Shown here: piece by piece, positions 32,500 through 40,717 of the stretch
Numbering within the stretch: position 1 is the first letter of the stretch
Layout of the letters: each line of letters starts with the position of its first letter
DNA from: Hyphomicrobiaceae bacterium UBA7697
GTDB taxonomy: Bacteria > Pseudomonadota > Alphaproteobacteria > Rhizobiales > Methyloligellaceae
NCBI GenBank assembly: GCA_002482645.1
Contig: DLGJ01000008.1
Span: 567,253-631,252, forward strand
DNA length: 64,000 nt
Direction of reading: 5' to 3'
Position numbers and translations under genes: made by a program
Notes under the pieces: generated by a model
The model's input: the letters and a program-made list of their open reading frames with translations, nothing else
Databases searched by the model: none
What the model was told of the DNA's origin: nothing

Positions 32500-34953
32500 T
32501 TACTCCGCCGCCTGCTGGAAAGGCACTGTCGCCATGGGCTGGAACTCGTGCTTGTCCTTGCCTGATACGCGCTCGGACCAGGGGTCGACCTGCGCGAATT
32601 TCTGGCTGAAGACGAAGCGGTCGAAATACTCCCGCCGCCGCACGACATCCTCCAGCACCTGCCGTTTGATTTCGTCGGGGCCGATCCGCTTGGCCCATTT
32701 GTAGATGCGCTCAAGATAGCGCGCCTGCTCGCGATACATCTGAACCAGCGCGACGATCACCTCGAGCGCCTCGTCTTCGGTCTTCACGAGGCCGAGCACC
32801 TCGGTGCCCTTGATGTCGAGACCGGCCGCACCCGCGAAATGGATCTCGTAGCCGGAGTCGACGCAGATCACGCCGACATCCTTGCAGGTCGCCTCGGCGC
32901 AGTTGCGCGGGCAGCCCGACACCGCCATCTTCACCTTGGCCGGCGTCCAGGAACCCCACATGAACTTCTCGATACGAATGCCGAGACCGGTGGAATCCTG
33001 CGTGCCGAAGCGGCACCAGTCCGTGCCGACGCAAGTCTTCACTGTGCGCAGCCCTTTGGCGTATGCATGGCCTGAAACGAATCCTGCCTTCCCGAGATCG
33101 GCCCAGACCGCAGGCAGGTCCTCCTTCCTGATGCCCAGCATGTCGATGCGCTGGCCACCCGTGACCTTCACGGTCGGGATTTCGAACTTGTCGACCACGT
33201 CGGCGATGGCGCGCAGTTCCTTCGCCGAGGTGACCCCACCCCACATGCGCGGAACGACCGAATAGGTGCCGTCCTTCTGGATGTTGGCGTGGACGCGCTC
33301 GTTGATGAAACGCGACTGGTAGTCGTCGGCATATTCGTCAGGCCAGTCGGCGACGAGATAGTAGTTGAGCGCCGGCCGGCATTTGGCGCAGCCGCAGGAG
33401 GTCTTCCACTCAAGCTCCTGCATCACGGCGGGGATCGTCTTCAGACCCTTCGCCTTGATGAGCCGGCGCACCTCATCGTGACCAAGCGTAGTGCAGGAGC
33501 AGATCGGCTGAGTGGCAGCGGGGTTATAGCTGTCGCCCAGCGTCAGTACCATCAGCTTCTCGACCAACGGTGTGCAGGTGCCGCACGAGGCGGACGCCTT
33601 GGTGTGAGCGCGTACATCGTCGAGACTGGTCAGGCCCTTCGCAGTGATCGCGCCGGTGATCTTTCCCTTGCAAACGCCGTTGCAGCCGCAGATTTCCGCA
33701 TCATCCGCCAGTGCCGCAACGGCCGCCAAAGGGTCCGCCGAGGTTCCTCCCTGGAAAGCCTGTCCGAAGATCAGCGTGTCGCGCATCTCCGAAATGTCGG
33801 TCGCCTTCTTCTTCAGGTCGTTGAACCAGGCACCGTCGGCCGTCTCGCCGAACAGCACCGTTCCGATGATCCGGTTGTCCTTCAAAATGATGCGCTTGTA
33901 GATGCCGGCCATGGCATCTCGCAGGACGATCTCCTCGCGATCCTCACCTTCGGCAAAGTCGCCAAGCGAGTAGAGATCGACGCCCGTTACCTTGAGTTTG
34001 GTTGGTGTTTCCTCCGGCAGAAAGGCAGCCTGCTCCCCGAGCAACGTCTTCGTGGCGACCTTGGCCATATCGTAAAGCGGTGCGACGAGGCCGTAGCAGA
34101 CATTGGCATGTTCCACACACTCGCCAATGGCGATGATGTCAGGGTCAGAACTAATCATGCTGTCATCGACGATAATGCCGCGTTCAACATGTAGTCCGGC
34201 ATCTGTCGCGATGCGGGTTTCCGGGCGGATGCCAACCGCCATCACAACGAGGTCGGCCGGATAGACCGTGCCGTCCTCCAGCAATACCGCCTCGACATGT
34301 TCATTGCCCAGTATGGCTTTGGTCTGCGCCTTGCAGTGGATTTTGATGCCGCGCCCCTCGAGTTCCTTCTGGAGCAGATAGCCAGCTGTCGGATCGAGCT
34401 GGCGCTCCATCAGGTGGCCCATCAGGTGAAGCACGACCACCTCCATGCCGCGCAGCCTGAGCGCCGCCGCCGCTTCCAGCCCCAGCAGGCCGCCGCCGAT
34501 GACAACCGCTTTGGCTTCGGGCTTGGCGGCCGCAATCACCATCGCTTCCACGTCATCCAGGTCGCGGAAGGCGCGCACACCCGGCAGGTCTCTGCCCGCG
34601 ACCGGGATCATGAAGGGCGCAGAACCGGTCGCCACCACCAGTTTGTCATAAGACGTTTCGCCCTTGACGGTGGTCACGACCTTCTTCTCGCGGTCAATCT
34701 TCGTCACCGTCTCGCCGAAGCGGCAATCGACGCCATTGGCGCTGTACCAATCTGCATCGTGCGTGACGATCTGCTCATACGTCTTCTCGCCAGCAAGCAC
34801 TGGAGAGAGCATGATCCGGTTGTAATTGCCGCGCGGCTCAGCCCCGAACAGCGTTACTTCGAAGGCGTCAGGCGCCTGCTCAAACAGATTTTCCAGCATG
34901 CGCCCCGAGGCCATGCCGGCGCCGATGACGACGAGTTTCTGGGCCATTGTCAT
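32500..34953 (-). CDS. nirB: Assimilatory nitrite reductase large subunit NirB
   Basis: 817 residues, start 34953 (AAGGAA upstream). FAD/NAD domains open with KLVVIGAGMASGRMLENL. Two BFD-like [2Fe-2S] segments follow: CGCNGVCKG with CGTC, and CSCTTLGHDEVRRL with CGCAKC. The C-terminal siroheme/[4Fe-4S] part has CVGTDWCRFGTQDSTGLG and SGCPRNCAEATCKDVGV. The enzyme carries out the six-electron reduction of nitrite to ammonium with NirD. Key cysteines are intact. Second gene after the transporter in the nas operon. Confidence 0.95.
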   Translation of the reverse strand: MTMAQKLVVIGAGMASGRMLENLFEQAPDAFEVTLFGAEPRGNYNRIMLSPVLAGEKTYEQIVTHDADWYSANGVDCRFGETVTKIDREKKVVTTVKGETSYDKLVVATGSAPFMIPVAGRDLPGVRAFRDLDDVEAMVIAAAKPEAKAVVIGGGLLGLEAAAALRLRGMEVVVLHLMGHLMERQLDPTAGYLLQKELEGRGIKIHCKAQTKAILGNEHVEAVLLEDGTVYPADLVVMAVGIRPETRIATDAGLHVERGIIVDDSMISSDPDIIAIGECVEHANVCYGLVAPLYDMAKVATKTLLGEQAAFLPEETPTKLKVTGVDLYSLGDFAEGEDREEIVLRDAMAGIYKRIILKDNRIIGTVLFGETADGAWFNDLKKKATDISEMRDTLIFGQAFQGGTSADPLAAVAALADDAEICGCNGVCKGKITGAITAKGLTSLDDVRAHTKASASCGTCTPLVEKLMVLTLGDSYNPAATQPICSCTTLGHDEVRRLIKAKGLKTIPAVMQELEWKTSCGCAKCRPALNYYLVADWPDEYADDYQSRFINERVHANIQKDGTYSVVPRMWGGVTSAKELRAIADVVDKFEIPTVKVTGGQRIDMLGIRKEDLPAVWADLGKAGFVSGHAYAKGLRTVKTCVGTDWCRFGTQDSTGLGIRIEKFMWGSWTPAKVKMAVSGCPRNCAEATCKDVGVICVDSGYEIHFAGAAGLDIKGTEVLGLVKTEDEALEVIVALVQMYREQARYLERIYKWAKRIGPDEIKRQVLEDVVRRREYFDRFVFSQKFAQVDPWSERVSGKDKHEFQPMATVPFQQAAE

Positions 34954-34963
34954 GGTTCCTTCG

Positions 34964-36253
34964 TTATTCTGCGGGCTGGGCGAGCGAAGCATCGGGCCGT
35001 CCATCGCGCTCCATCCGCCGGATCGCCACATGCATCCAGGCGAGGCAGACCGCCGTCAGGACAAGCAGCAGCATGAAGCAGCTCGACCAGATGCCGGTGA
35101 GGTCGTTGAGTGCGCCGAAGACAATCGGCAGGATGAAGCCGCCGAGGCCGCCGATCATGCCGACCAGGCCGCCGACAGCACCGACATTGTCGGGATAGTA
35201 GACAGGGATGTGCTTGTAGACGGCCGCCTTGCCCAGGCTCATGAAGAAGCCCAGGACGAAAGCGACGGCGATGAAGGCGATCGGGCCCACCGCCATGTGG
35301 AAGGCGATCGGCCCTTCGATGCCCCGCACCGTATAGTCGGCGGCCGGGATCGACAGCACCGCGCAGCACACCGTCGCCACCGCGAAGGTCCAGTAGAGCA
35401 CCGAGCGCGCACCGATGCGATCGGAGAGCATGCCGCCATAGGCACGAAAGATCGACGCGGGAATCGAATAGGCGGCGCCGACCATGCCGGCGGTCGCAAT
35501 GTCGAAGCCGTAGACGCCGATGAGATAGCGCGGCAGCCATAGTGCAAGGGCGACGAAAGCGCCGAAAGCGAAGAAATAATAGAGAGAGAAGCGCCAGACG
35601 CGCATATCTTTCAGTGGTTTGAACTCGGCGACGAAGCTGCGGGCCTGCCCTGCTCCGGTTTCGCGGCGCTGGCGGATGACCGGATCATCCTCGGTGGTGA
35701 GCCAGAAGATCGCCGCCATCAGGACGAGCGCCGCAGCCCAGACGAGCGCGACGCTCTGCCAGCCCCAGGCCAGCAGCACGAAGGGGGCGGCGAATTTGGT
35801 CACAGCCGCACCCACATTGCCGACGCCGAAGATACCGAGCGCCGTGCCCTGATGCGAGGCCGGGTAGAAGCGGGACACATAGGCGACACCAACGGCGAAG
35901 GAGCCGCCGGCCAAGCCGACACCGAGAGCGGCGATCAACATCTGGGAATAGGTCGTCGCGAAGGCGAGCAGGAAGGTTGCCAGCGCTGCCGCAAGCATCG
36001 TGACGGTGTAGACCAGCCGCCCGCCGAGACGGTCGGTCCAGATGCCCAGGAGCATGCGCACAAGCGATCCGGTCAGGATGGGCATGCCGACCAGAAGGCC
36101 GAATTGCGTTTCGCTGAGGCCGAGCTCTTCCTTGATGCGAATGCCGATGATCGAGAAGATCGTCCACACGGCAAAGCACACGGTGAAGGCAATCGTCGAC
36201 ATCGACAGTGCTCTCGTCGTCGCACGGTGGGTTTCTACTGAGGTTTCGGTCAT
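34964..36253 (-). CDS. narK: NarK-type nitrate/nitrite MFS transporter
   Basis: 429 residues from ATG 36253 (GGAG upstream). Twelve hydrophobic segments. FAVWTIFSIIGIRIKEELGL, GSLVRMLLGIWTDRLGGR (conserved Arg of TM2) and the Gly-rich GIFGVGNVGAAVTKFAAPF with its partner GGLVGMIGGLGGFILPIVFG are signatures of the NarK/NNP family. It should import nitrate and perhaps export nitrite. First gene of the operon, directly downstream of the regulated leader. Confidence 0.9.
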   Translation of the reverse strand: MTETSVETHRATTRALSMSTIAFTVCFAVWTIFSIIGIRIKEELGLSETQFGLLVGMPILTGSLVRMLLGIWTDRLGGRLVYTVTMLAAALATFLLAFATTYSQMLIAALGVGLAGGSFAVGVAYVSRFYPASHQGTALGIFGVGNVGAAVTKFAAPFVLLAWGWQSVALVWAAALVLMAAIFWLTTEDDPVIRQRRETGAGQARSFVAEFKPLKDMRVWRFSLYYFFAFGAFVALALWLPRYLIGVYGFDIATAGMVGAAYSIPASIFRAYGGMLSDRIGARSVLYWTFAVATVCCAVLSIPAADYTVRGIEGPIAFHMAVGPIAFIAVAFVLGFFMSLGKAAVYKHIPVYYPDNVGAVGGLVGMIGGLGGFILPIVFGALNDLTGIWSSCFMLLLVLTAVCLAWMHVAIRRMERDGRPDASLAQPAE

Positions 36254-36299
36254 CTCGGCTCCATCGGCAGCCATTGGCAGTGGCGCTGGTTAGAAACAA

Positions 36300-36365
36300 A
36301 AAGCCGCCGGCCAGGTCCCAACCACCCGGAATATCCGGATCGCTATGGACCTGAACGGCGGCTTT
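36300..36365 (-). terminator. Intrinsic terminator in the nas leader (attenuator)
   Basis: On the minus strand AAGCCGCCG-tt-CAGGTCC (36348-36365) pairs with GGGACCTGG-CCGGCGGCTT (36301-36319), followed by TTTGTTTC. It lies between the ANTAR hairpins and the narK start. It should stop transcription unless NasT binds the leader. Confidence 0.85.
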
Positions 36366-36374
36366 GCCTGAAGG

Positions 36375-36417
36375 GCGCCCGTCGTTGGACGCGAAATCTC
36401 TGACCCGACTTTGGGCC
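36375..36417 (-). promoter_or_regulatory. Two-hairpin ANTAR target RNA for NasT
   Basis: Minus-strand RNA: hairpin P1 (36402-36417) is GGCCC-AAAGTC-GGGTC; hairpin P2 (36375-36392) is GCGTCC-AACGAC-GGGCGC; nine nucleotides separate them. Both have six-base loops with A at position 1 and G at position 4, the defining features of ANTAR-binding leaders. The terminator follows. Together they form a nitrate-responsive antitermination switch. Confidence 0.85.
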
Positions 36418-36430
36418 TATCACCATGAAA

Positions 36431-36446
36431 GCAGGAAGCGTGCCAA
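36431..36446 (-). promoter_or_regulatory. Sigma-54 promoter of the nas operon
   Basis: Minus strand TTGGCACGCTTCCTGC has GG and GC spaced by 10 bases and matches TGGCAC-N5-TTGC closely. Transcription should start near 36419, placing ANTAR hairpin P1 at the very 5' end of the RNA. Confidence 0.82.
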
Positions 36447-36555
36447 TTTGGATGGCGTGGCGTTTATCGTGTTGTATCAGTGGCTTGGCGCATCAAGCTT
36501 CACCGCGCCGATTCCGCTGCCTGACCGATCGATGTTCAAATTGTCATTTTGCGCT

Positions 36556-36588
36556 GCACAATATTTGTGCGCTGCATAATCCTGCAGC
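36556..36588 (-). promoter_or_regulatory. NtrC-type enhancer site(s)
   Basis: GCAC-aatattt-GTGC (36556-36570) fits the NtrC consensus GCAC-N7-GTGC exactly and lies about 140 bp upstream of the expected start, a normal enhancer distance. Next to it GCTGCA-taatcc-TGCAGC (36571-36588) is a perfect palindrome and may be a weaker second site. Confidence 0.7.
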
Positions 36589-36604
36589 GTCGCGGCTGGG
36601 CCGG

Positions 36605-37813
36605 TCAACGTCCAAGGTAGTCGGTAACCCGGTCGGGATCGAAAACCTTTCCATCGAAAAAGCCATCCGGCCCAAGGACGAGGCTTGCGCCCGCCGAACC
36701 AACAGGCACAGCAGCGGTCAACGCGCCCTCGACCTTGGCGTTTGCACCGGGCAGCGCCGCGCCGATAGATCCGAGCGCGCTTCGGTAAAGATCCGGTCGG
36801 TAGCTGTCGCGCGCGACGGCCTCGTTGTGCGGGCTGGCCTCGACCTGCCCCCAGCGCACCATCTGGCTATAGAACCAGAGCGCATGGCTCTTCCATGGGA
36901 AGGTCGCCGCCTTTGCATGGGGCACGAAGAAATCGTCCATTGCAATCACCTCGCCGTCGCCTGTCCAGATTTGCCCGGACAGCGCAGGAAGAAGCCATTC
37001 TGGAGGGCAGCCTATATAGTCCGGCCTCGCAAGGAGGCTTGCCAGTTCTTCGTGGTTGGAGGTCACGCCGCACCATTGTGCGGCACGGTACAAGGCGCGC
37101 AGCAGCCGATCGAGCGCATCGGGATTGGCTTCGGCCCAGTTGGTCGAGACGCCGAGCACCTTTTCCGGGCTCGATCGCCAGATCATCGACTTGGTGGTGA
37201 TGATGCGTCCGGTGCCGGCGATCGCGGAGGCGGAATTGTATGGCTCCCCGACGCAGTAACCTTCGATCTGCCCCGATGCCAGCGCGTCGGGCATGAGTGG
37301 TGGCGGAACGATGACGATCTCGACATCCTTGTCGGGATCGATGCCACAGGCGGCGAGCCAGTAGCGCAGTTCGTAATTATGGCCGGAATGTGGATGTACG
37401 ACGGCAAAGCGCGGCCGGCCCGCGCCGCTCTGTGCCGCGATGACCTTGCCAAGGGCCACCCCCGCTGAAGCAGGGTCGAAGCCACCCGACGCCCCATTGT
37501 CTTTCATGGCAGCCCACAGATTCCGCGAGACCGTTACGGCATTGCCACCGAGCCCAAGTGCCATCGGCGCAATGGTGTGCTTGGCAAGCGGTGCAAGGCC
37601 GAGATTGAATGCGATCGGCATGGGGCCAAGCATGTGCGCGGCCTGGAAGTGTCCGACGGCGAGGCGGTCGCGAATGCTGGCCCAGGAATGTTCGCGCACG
37701 AGAGCCAGATCGAGACCTTCCGCCTCAGCAAAATTCTTCTCGCGCGCTGCGACGAGAACAGCGCTGTCGAGCAACGGCAGGAAGCCGATATCCACGCAAT
37801 AATCTGGGCTCAT
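36605..37813 (-). CDS. nasS: NasS-like cytoplasmic nitrate sensor (NrtA/CmpA-type binding protein)
   Basis: 402 residues, opening MSPDYCVDIGFLPLLDSAVL without any signal peptide, so it stays in the cytoplasm. The body is an NrtA/CmpA substrate-binding fold (KNFAEAEGLDLALVREHSWA, HMLGPMPIAFNLGLAPLAK, GQIEGYCVGEPYN). No transporter permease or ATPase genes accompany it. Its ATG overlaps the nasT stop, and in NasS-NasT systems this protein holds NasT inactive until nitrate or nitrite binds. That pairing decides the call over an ABC transporter subunit. Confidence 0.88.
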   Translation of the reverse strand: MSPDYCVDIGFLPLLDSAVLVAAREKNFAEAEGLDLALVREHSWASIRDRLAVGHFQAAHMLGPMPIAFNLGLAPLAKHTIAPMALGLGGNAVTVSRNLWAAMKDNGASGGFDPASAGVALGKVIAAQSGAGRPRFAVVHPHSGHNYELRYWLAACGIDPDKDVEIVIVPPPLMPDALASGQIEGYCVGEPYNSASAIAGTGRIITTKSMIWRSSPEKVLGVSTNWAEANPDALDRLLRALYRAAQWCGVTSNHEELASLLARPDYIGCPPEWLLPALSGQIWTGDGEVIAMDDFFVPHAKAATFPWKSHALWFYSQMVRWGQVEASPHNEAVARDSYRPDLYRSALGSIGAALPGANAKVEGALTAAVPVGSAGASLVLGPDGFFDGKVFDPDRVTDYLGR

Positions 37814-38412
37814 GATTTGTCTCCCGGCCCAAGCAGACCGACGGTCGTAACCAGGCTCTGCGCGATCTCCACGATCTTGCGGTTCTGGTTCATCGCAGTC
37901 TTGCGCAAAAGCGCATAGGCCTCTTCCTCCGAAAGTCCGCGTGACTTCATCAGAATGCCTTTTGCGCGTTCGACCAGCCTGCGATTTTCCAGTTCGCTCC
38001 GTGCCTCCTCCAGTTCCCGTGCCATGCGCGAGAAGGCGTTGAATCGGCTGATCGCCATATCCAGAATTGGTTTGACCCGGTGCTTCTGCAGCCCGTCGAT
38101 GACATAGGCCGAAACACCCGCGTCGATGGCCGCCTCGATGGAGGCGCTGTCGGAACGGTCGACGAACATGGCGATCGGGCGTTTTACGGCGCGGCTCAGT
38201 TGAAACATGCTTTCGAGCATGTCGCGGTTCGGGTTCTCCAAGTCTATGACAATGACATCCGGATCGATCTCGGCAATGCGCCGCGCTATGCCCGTCATGT
38301 CGTGAAGCACGGCAACTTCGCCATGTCCGGCTTCACGAAGACCTTCCTCGATAATGGCCGCGCGTATCCGATTCTCGTCGATGATCAGGATTCGGAGGGT
38401 GCTGTGGCTCAT
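37810..38412 (-). CDS. nasT: NasT, response-regulator-like antiterminator with ANTAR domain
   Basis: 200 residues from ATG 38412. The N-terminal receiver-like domain (LRILIIDENRIRAAIIEEGL) is followed by a coiled linker and a C-terminal ANTAR domain (ENRRLVERAKGILMKSRGLS, then EEEAYALLRKTAMNQNRKIV). ANTAR proteins bind paired six-base-loop hairpins; such a target lies in the leader at 36375-36417. It therefore should allow read-through into narK-nirBD-nasA-cysG when released from NasS. nasT and nasS form a coupled pair just upstream of the operon. Confidence 0.92.
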   Translation of the reverse strand: MSHSTLRILIIDENRIRAAIIEEGLREAGHGEVAVLHDMTGIARRIAEIDPDVIVIDLENPNRDMLESMFQLSRAVKRPIAMFVDRSDSASIEAAIDAGVSAYVIDGLQKHRVKPILDMAISRFNAFSRMARELEEARSELENRRLVERAKGILMKSRGLSEEEAYALLRKTAMNQNRKIVEIAQSLVTTVGLLGPGDKS

Positions 38413-38620
38413 GAGGCAATTGATTGCGCGTTAAACGTTATGCTGCAATGCAAAATCAACAACGTATCGCTAGATAACGGGAGAGATCACCAAACTCTGT
38501 CGTTTGTCTTCTCCAGCCTCAGTACGGATTCGCCGAATTTAGCGTAGCGATTGTACACCTCGGTTTCCAGGAAGTTATGACAGAGCGGTTTCGGGAGGCT
38601 TCAAATCTCCACAGTAAGCA

Positions 38621-38648
38621 AATGTCGGTCCCGGTCAAAACCTGCCCG
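38621..38648. other. attR-like junction with recombinase half-site
   Basis: CAAATGTCGGTCCCGGTCAA runs into AAACCT and the core GCCCG (38644-38648), then the chromosomal REP arm GGGGTGACGA. The element-side arm mirrors the arm at 19472-19492 (TGTCGGT..CGGT). The region 38413-38620 upstream of nasT shows no other gene. Confidence 0.8.
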
Positions 38649-38686
38649 GGGGTGACGATGAGAGAGAGGCTAGCGCCCACCACACC

Positions 38687-38765
38687 GCCTTCTCGCTCAA
38701 GCAGGCCAGAGGCCAGTACCGCAGACCAAAATGCCCTCAAGTAGCGCGAAGCGCGGTAGCGCAAC
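38687..38765. repeat. Nested-hairpin repeats between the element and terL
   Basis: A degenerate unit (38693-38722, CTCAAGCAGGCCAGAGGCC..) is followed by a unit at 38733-38762 whose outer arms are GCCCT and AGCGC. These do not pair fully, so this copy looks like a recombinant of two unit types. Confidence 0.7.
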
Positions 38766-40112
38766 TTAAAGAGCGCGAACGCGCAGTTCGCCGGCCCCGC
38801 GCAGACACAGATCCGTCAGTACCCAGACGAGCGCATCGACCCGGTCGGGACTGCTCCCCCCGGAAAGGCCGTCGAGGCCGAAATCGCACATCTCGTCTTC
38901 GAGCGCGGGCAGCATTCCCACATGGCTGACGAGGCCGCGCTCGTAGAGCGCCGCCACCGGCTCGGCCCGCAGCACCTTGCCGCGCGAGGCCCGCACGGGG
39001 CGCACCGGCACGGACGCATCGACCTGGTGCAGCACGGTCTCGACCAGTTCGCCGCCCTGGTTCACCTCGACCACGATGCGATCCGCCTCGAAGCGGCGAT
39101 AGGCGGCGACAACGGCCCGCGCCCAATCGAGCGGGCGCGCGCCTTCCACGGTCTCGTCGCCAAGCACATAAGCGCGCGCATCTTGACCGGGCCACGCGGC
39201 GGCGCGTCCCGCAACGACGATGCCGCAGGCATCGGCCCGCGCCCCGGAACTCGCCGGCGGATCGACCGCGACGACGATGCGCGAAAGCTCCGGCGCCACG
39301 GACACCCGATGACGCTCGATCAGCGCGCGCGGCCATAGACTGTCCTCGCGATCCTCCAGCAGCTCCGCGTCGAGCTCCTGGCGCCCGAGCCGCGTGCCGC
39401 GATAGCGCCCGACGATCGCCTCCAGAAACGACGGCGCGAGATTGGCCGCGTTCGCGGACGTCGCCACCCGCGTCACCACGGTGCGCGCGTCCGAGAGCAG
39501 CGCCTTGATCAGCGGGACCGGCCGCGGCGTGGTGGTCACCACCTGGCGCGGCGCGTCCCCGAGGCGCAAGCCGAACTGCAGCATGTCCCAGGTTTCTTGC
39601 GGCCGCCGCCACTTGCCGAGCTCGTCCGACCAGGCCGCTGTGAATTGCGGGCCCCGCAAACTCTCCGGGTCCTCCGCCGAGAACAGATGCGCCACCGCCC
39701 CGCAAGGCCACGTGACCTGCCGCTTCGACGGCTCGAACAGAGGCCGAGCGCCCGGCGGATGCACCGCCAGCAGGCCCGACACGCCTTCGACCATGACGGT
39801 GCGCGCATCCGCCAGCGTCTCGCCGATCAGCGCGATCCGCGCCTCGGGAAGCGCCCGCGCATGGGCCCGCACCCATTCGGCCCCGGCACGGGTTTTCCCC
39901 GCGCCACGCCCGCCCAGCATCAGCCAGGTGGTCCAGGATGCTCCGTCTCCGGACGATGCGGGCGGAAGCTGATCGTCCCGTGCCCAGATCTCGAAATCGT
40001 AATGCAGCGCCGTCAACTCGGACGGCGAAAGCGTTGAAAGGAATCGCTCAATCGTTTCCGGGCCGGAGCCGCGCAAGGCGGCCCGCAAGGTCTCGGCGGA
40101 GCCTGTCCGCAT
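38766..40112 (-). CDS. terL: GTA g2 terminase large subunit
   Basis: 448 residues from ATG 40112. Walker A GGRGAGKTRAGAEWV (67-74 core), Walker B-like ARIALIGETLADARTVMVEG region, and the nuclease domain starting SRIVVAVDPPASSGARADAC with DRVDALVWVLTDL near the end. This is the DNA-packaging motor of the GTA, which packages host DNA headfully. All motifs are intact. It overlaps terS by 65 nt. Downstream, the portal gene is displaced by the 19.2-kb element. Confidence 0.92.
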   Translation of the reverse strand: MRTGSAETLRAALRGSGPETIERFLSTLSPSELTALHYDFEIWARDDQLPPASSGDGASWTTWLMLGGRGAGKTRAGAEWVRAHARALPEARIALIGETLADARTVMVEGVSGLLAVHPPGARPLFEPSKRQVTWPCGAVAHLFSAEDPESLRGPQFTAAWSDELGKWRRPQETWDMLQFGLRLGDAPRQVVTTTPRPVPLIKALLSDARTVVTRVATSANAANLAPSFLEAIVGRYRGTRLGRQELDAELLEDREDSLWPRALIERHRVSVAPELSRIVVAVDPPASSGARADACGIVVAGRAAAWPGQDARAYVLGDETVEGARPLDWARAVVAAYRRFEADRIVVEVNQGGELVETVLHQVDASVPVRPVRASRGKVLRAEPVAALYERGLVSHVGMLPALEDEMCDFGLDGLSGGSSPDRVDALVWVLTDLCLRGAGELRVRAL

Positions 40113-40650
40113 GAGCGCCGTCCTTCCTGTCGTCCGTCTTCTTGGTTTGGGCCGCGCGCTTCTCCTGCGCGCCGTCCAGCTCGGCCAGCTTGGCGTAAAG
40201 CCGCGCCAGCGCATTCAGGCTGCGTGTATCGCGCTCCGCCTCGGCCGCGCTTAAGGGGCGCCCGGCAGCATCCGCCATGCGCGTTTCGATCTCGGTCATT
40301 TTCGCCTCCAGCAAATTGTAGAGCCGCTTCACGATGCGCCCGCGCCGCAGTTCGGTGGGCGTCGGCGGCAAACCCAAGCCGTCCCCGGCAGGCGCGGGCC
40401 GGTTCGGCGGCCGCTCCAACGGAACCACGCGTTCCCAGCCGCAGGCCTGTTTGCGCGAACGAAGCGTCTGTTTGCTGACGCCGTGGCTCCGGGCGATGTG
40501 CGCCTGCGGCAGGCCGCTATGCAGATAATCCTGGCGCACCGCCTCCCAATCGACCCGGCCGGCGATGCGGTCGCCGGGGAGCGTGGGACCGCCCGGCGTT
40601 TCGCCGCATGCGGCATCGCCGCCCGCGTCGTGGGAACCGGACTGCGTCAT
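40048..40650 (-). CDS. terS: GTA g1 terminase small subunit
   Basis: 200 residues from ATG 40650. WEAVRQDYLHSGLPQAHIAR and SHGVSKQTLRSRKQACGWER form a helix-turn-helix as in GTA g1 proteins; the C-terminal half is helical (LEAKMTEIETRMADAAGRPL) and probably mediates oligomers. In GTAs g1 has lost strong sequence-specific pac recognition. It is the first structural gene of the cluster and faces the hairpin array. Confidence 0.8.
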   Translation of the reverse strand: MTQSGSHDAGGDAACGETPGGPTLPGDRIAGRVDWEAVRQDYLHSGLPQAHIARSHGVSKQTLRSRKQACGWERVVPLERPPNRPAPAGDGLGLPPTPTELRRGRIVKRLYNLLEAKMTEIETRMADAAGRPLSAAEAERDTRSLNALARLYAKLAELDGAQEKRAAQTKKTDDRKDGAHADRLRRDLAGRLARLRPGND

Positions 40651-40717
40651 GGGCACCTTGTTGTCGTCGTTGGAACATCGAGACCAACGGTCTCCATCGT
40701 CGTCGTGCCCTGACCCC

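Larger units (their letters stand above)
19467..38648. mobile_element. Integrative mobilizable element carrying nitrate assimilation, inserted in the GTA cluster
   Basis: Ends are set by a REP palindrome split between 19471 and 38644: joining left flank ..GGACAAGCCCG to right flank GGGGTGACGA.. restores the intact REP seen at 1205-1235. GCCCG is present at both ends as the shared core. Inside, from left to right: large serine recombinase, PIN toxin and antitoxin, small gene, AlpA-like regulator, GGDEF protein, TraA relaxase, oriT, traC, traD, cysG, nasA, nirD, nirB, narK-type transporter, nasS, nasT. There is no coupling protein, mating-pair apparatus or replication gene, so transfer must depend on a helper. 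Length is 19.2 kb. Boundary and excision are inferred from sequence. Confidence 0.85.

Noticed and set aside
36605..37813. NrtA subunit of an ABC nitrate importer
   Set aside because: No signal peptide and no permease or ATPase genes; start overlaps nasT, so NasS fits better.
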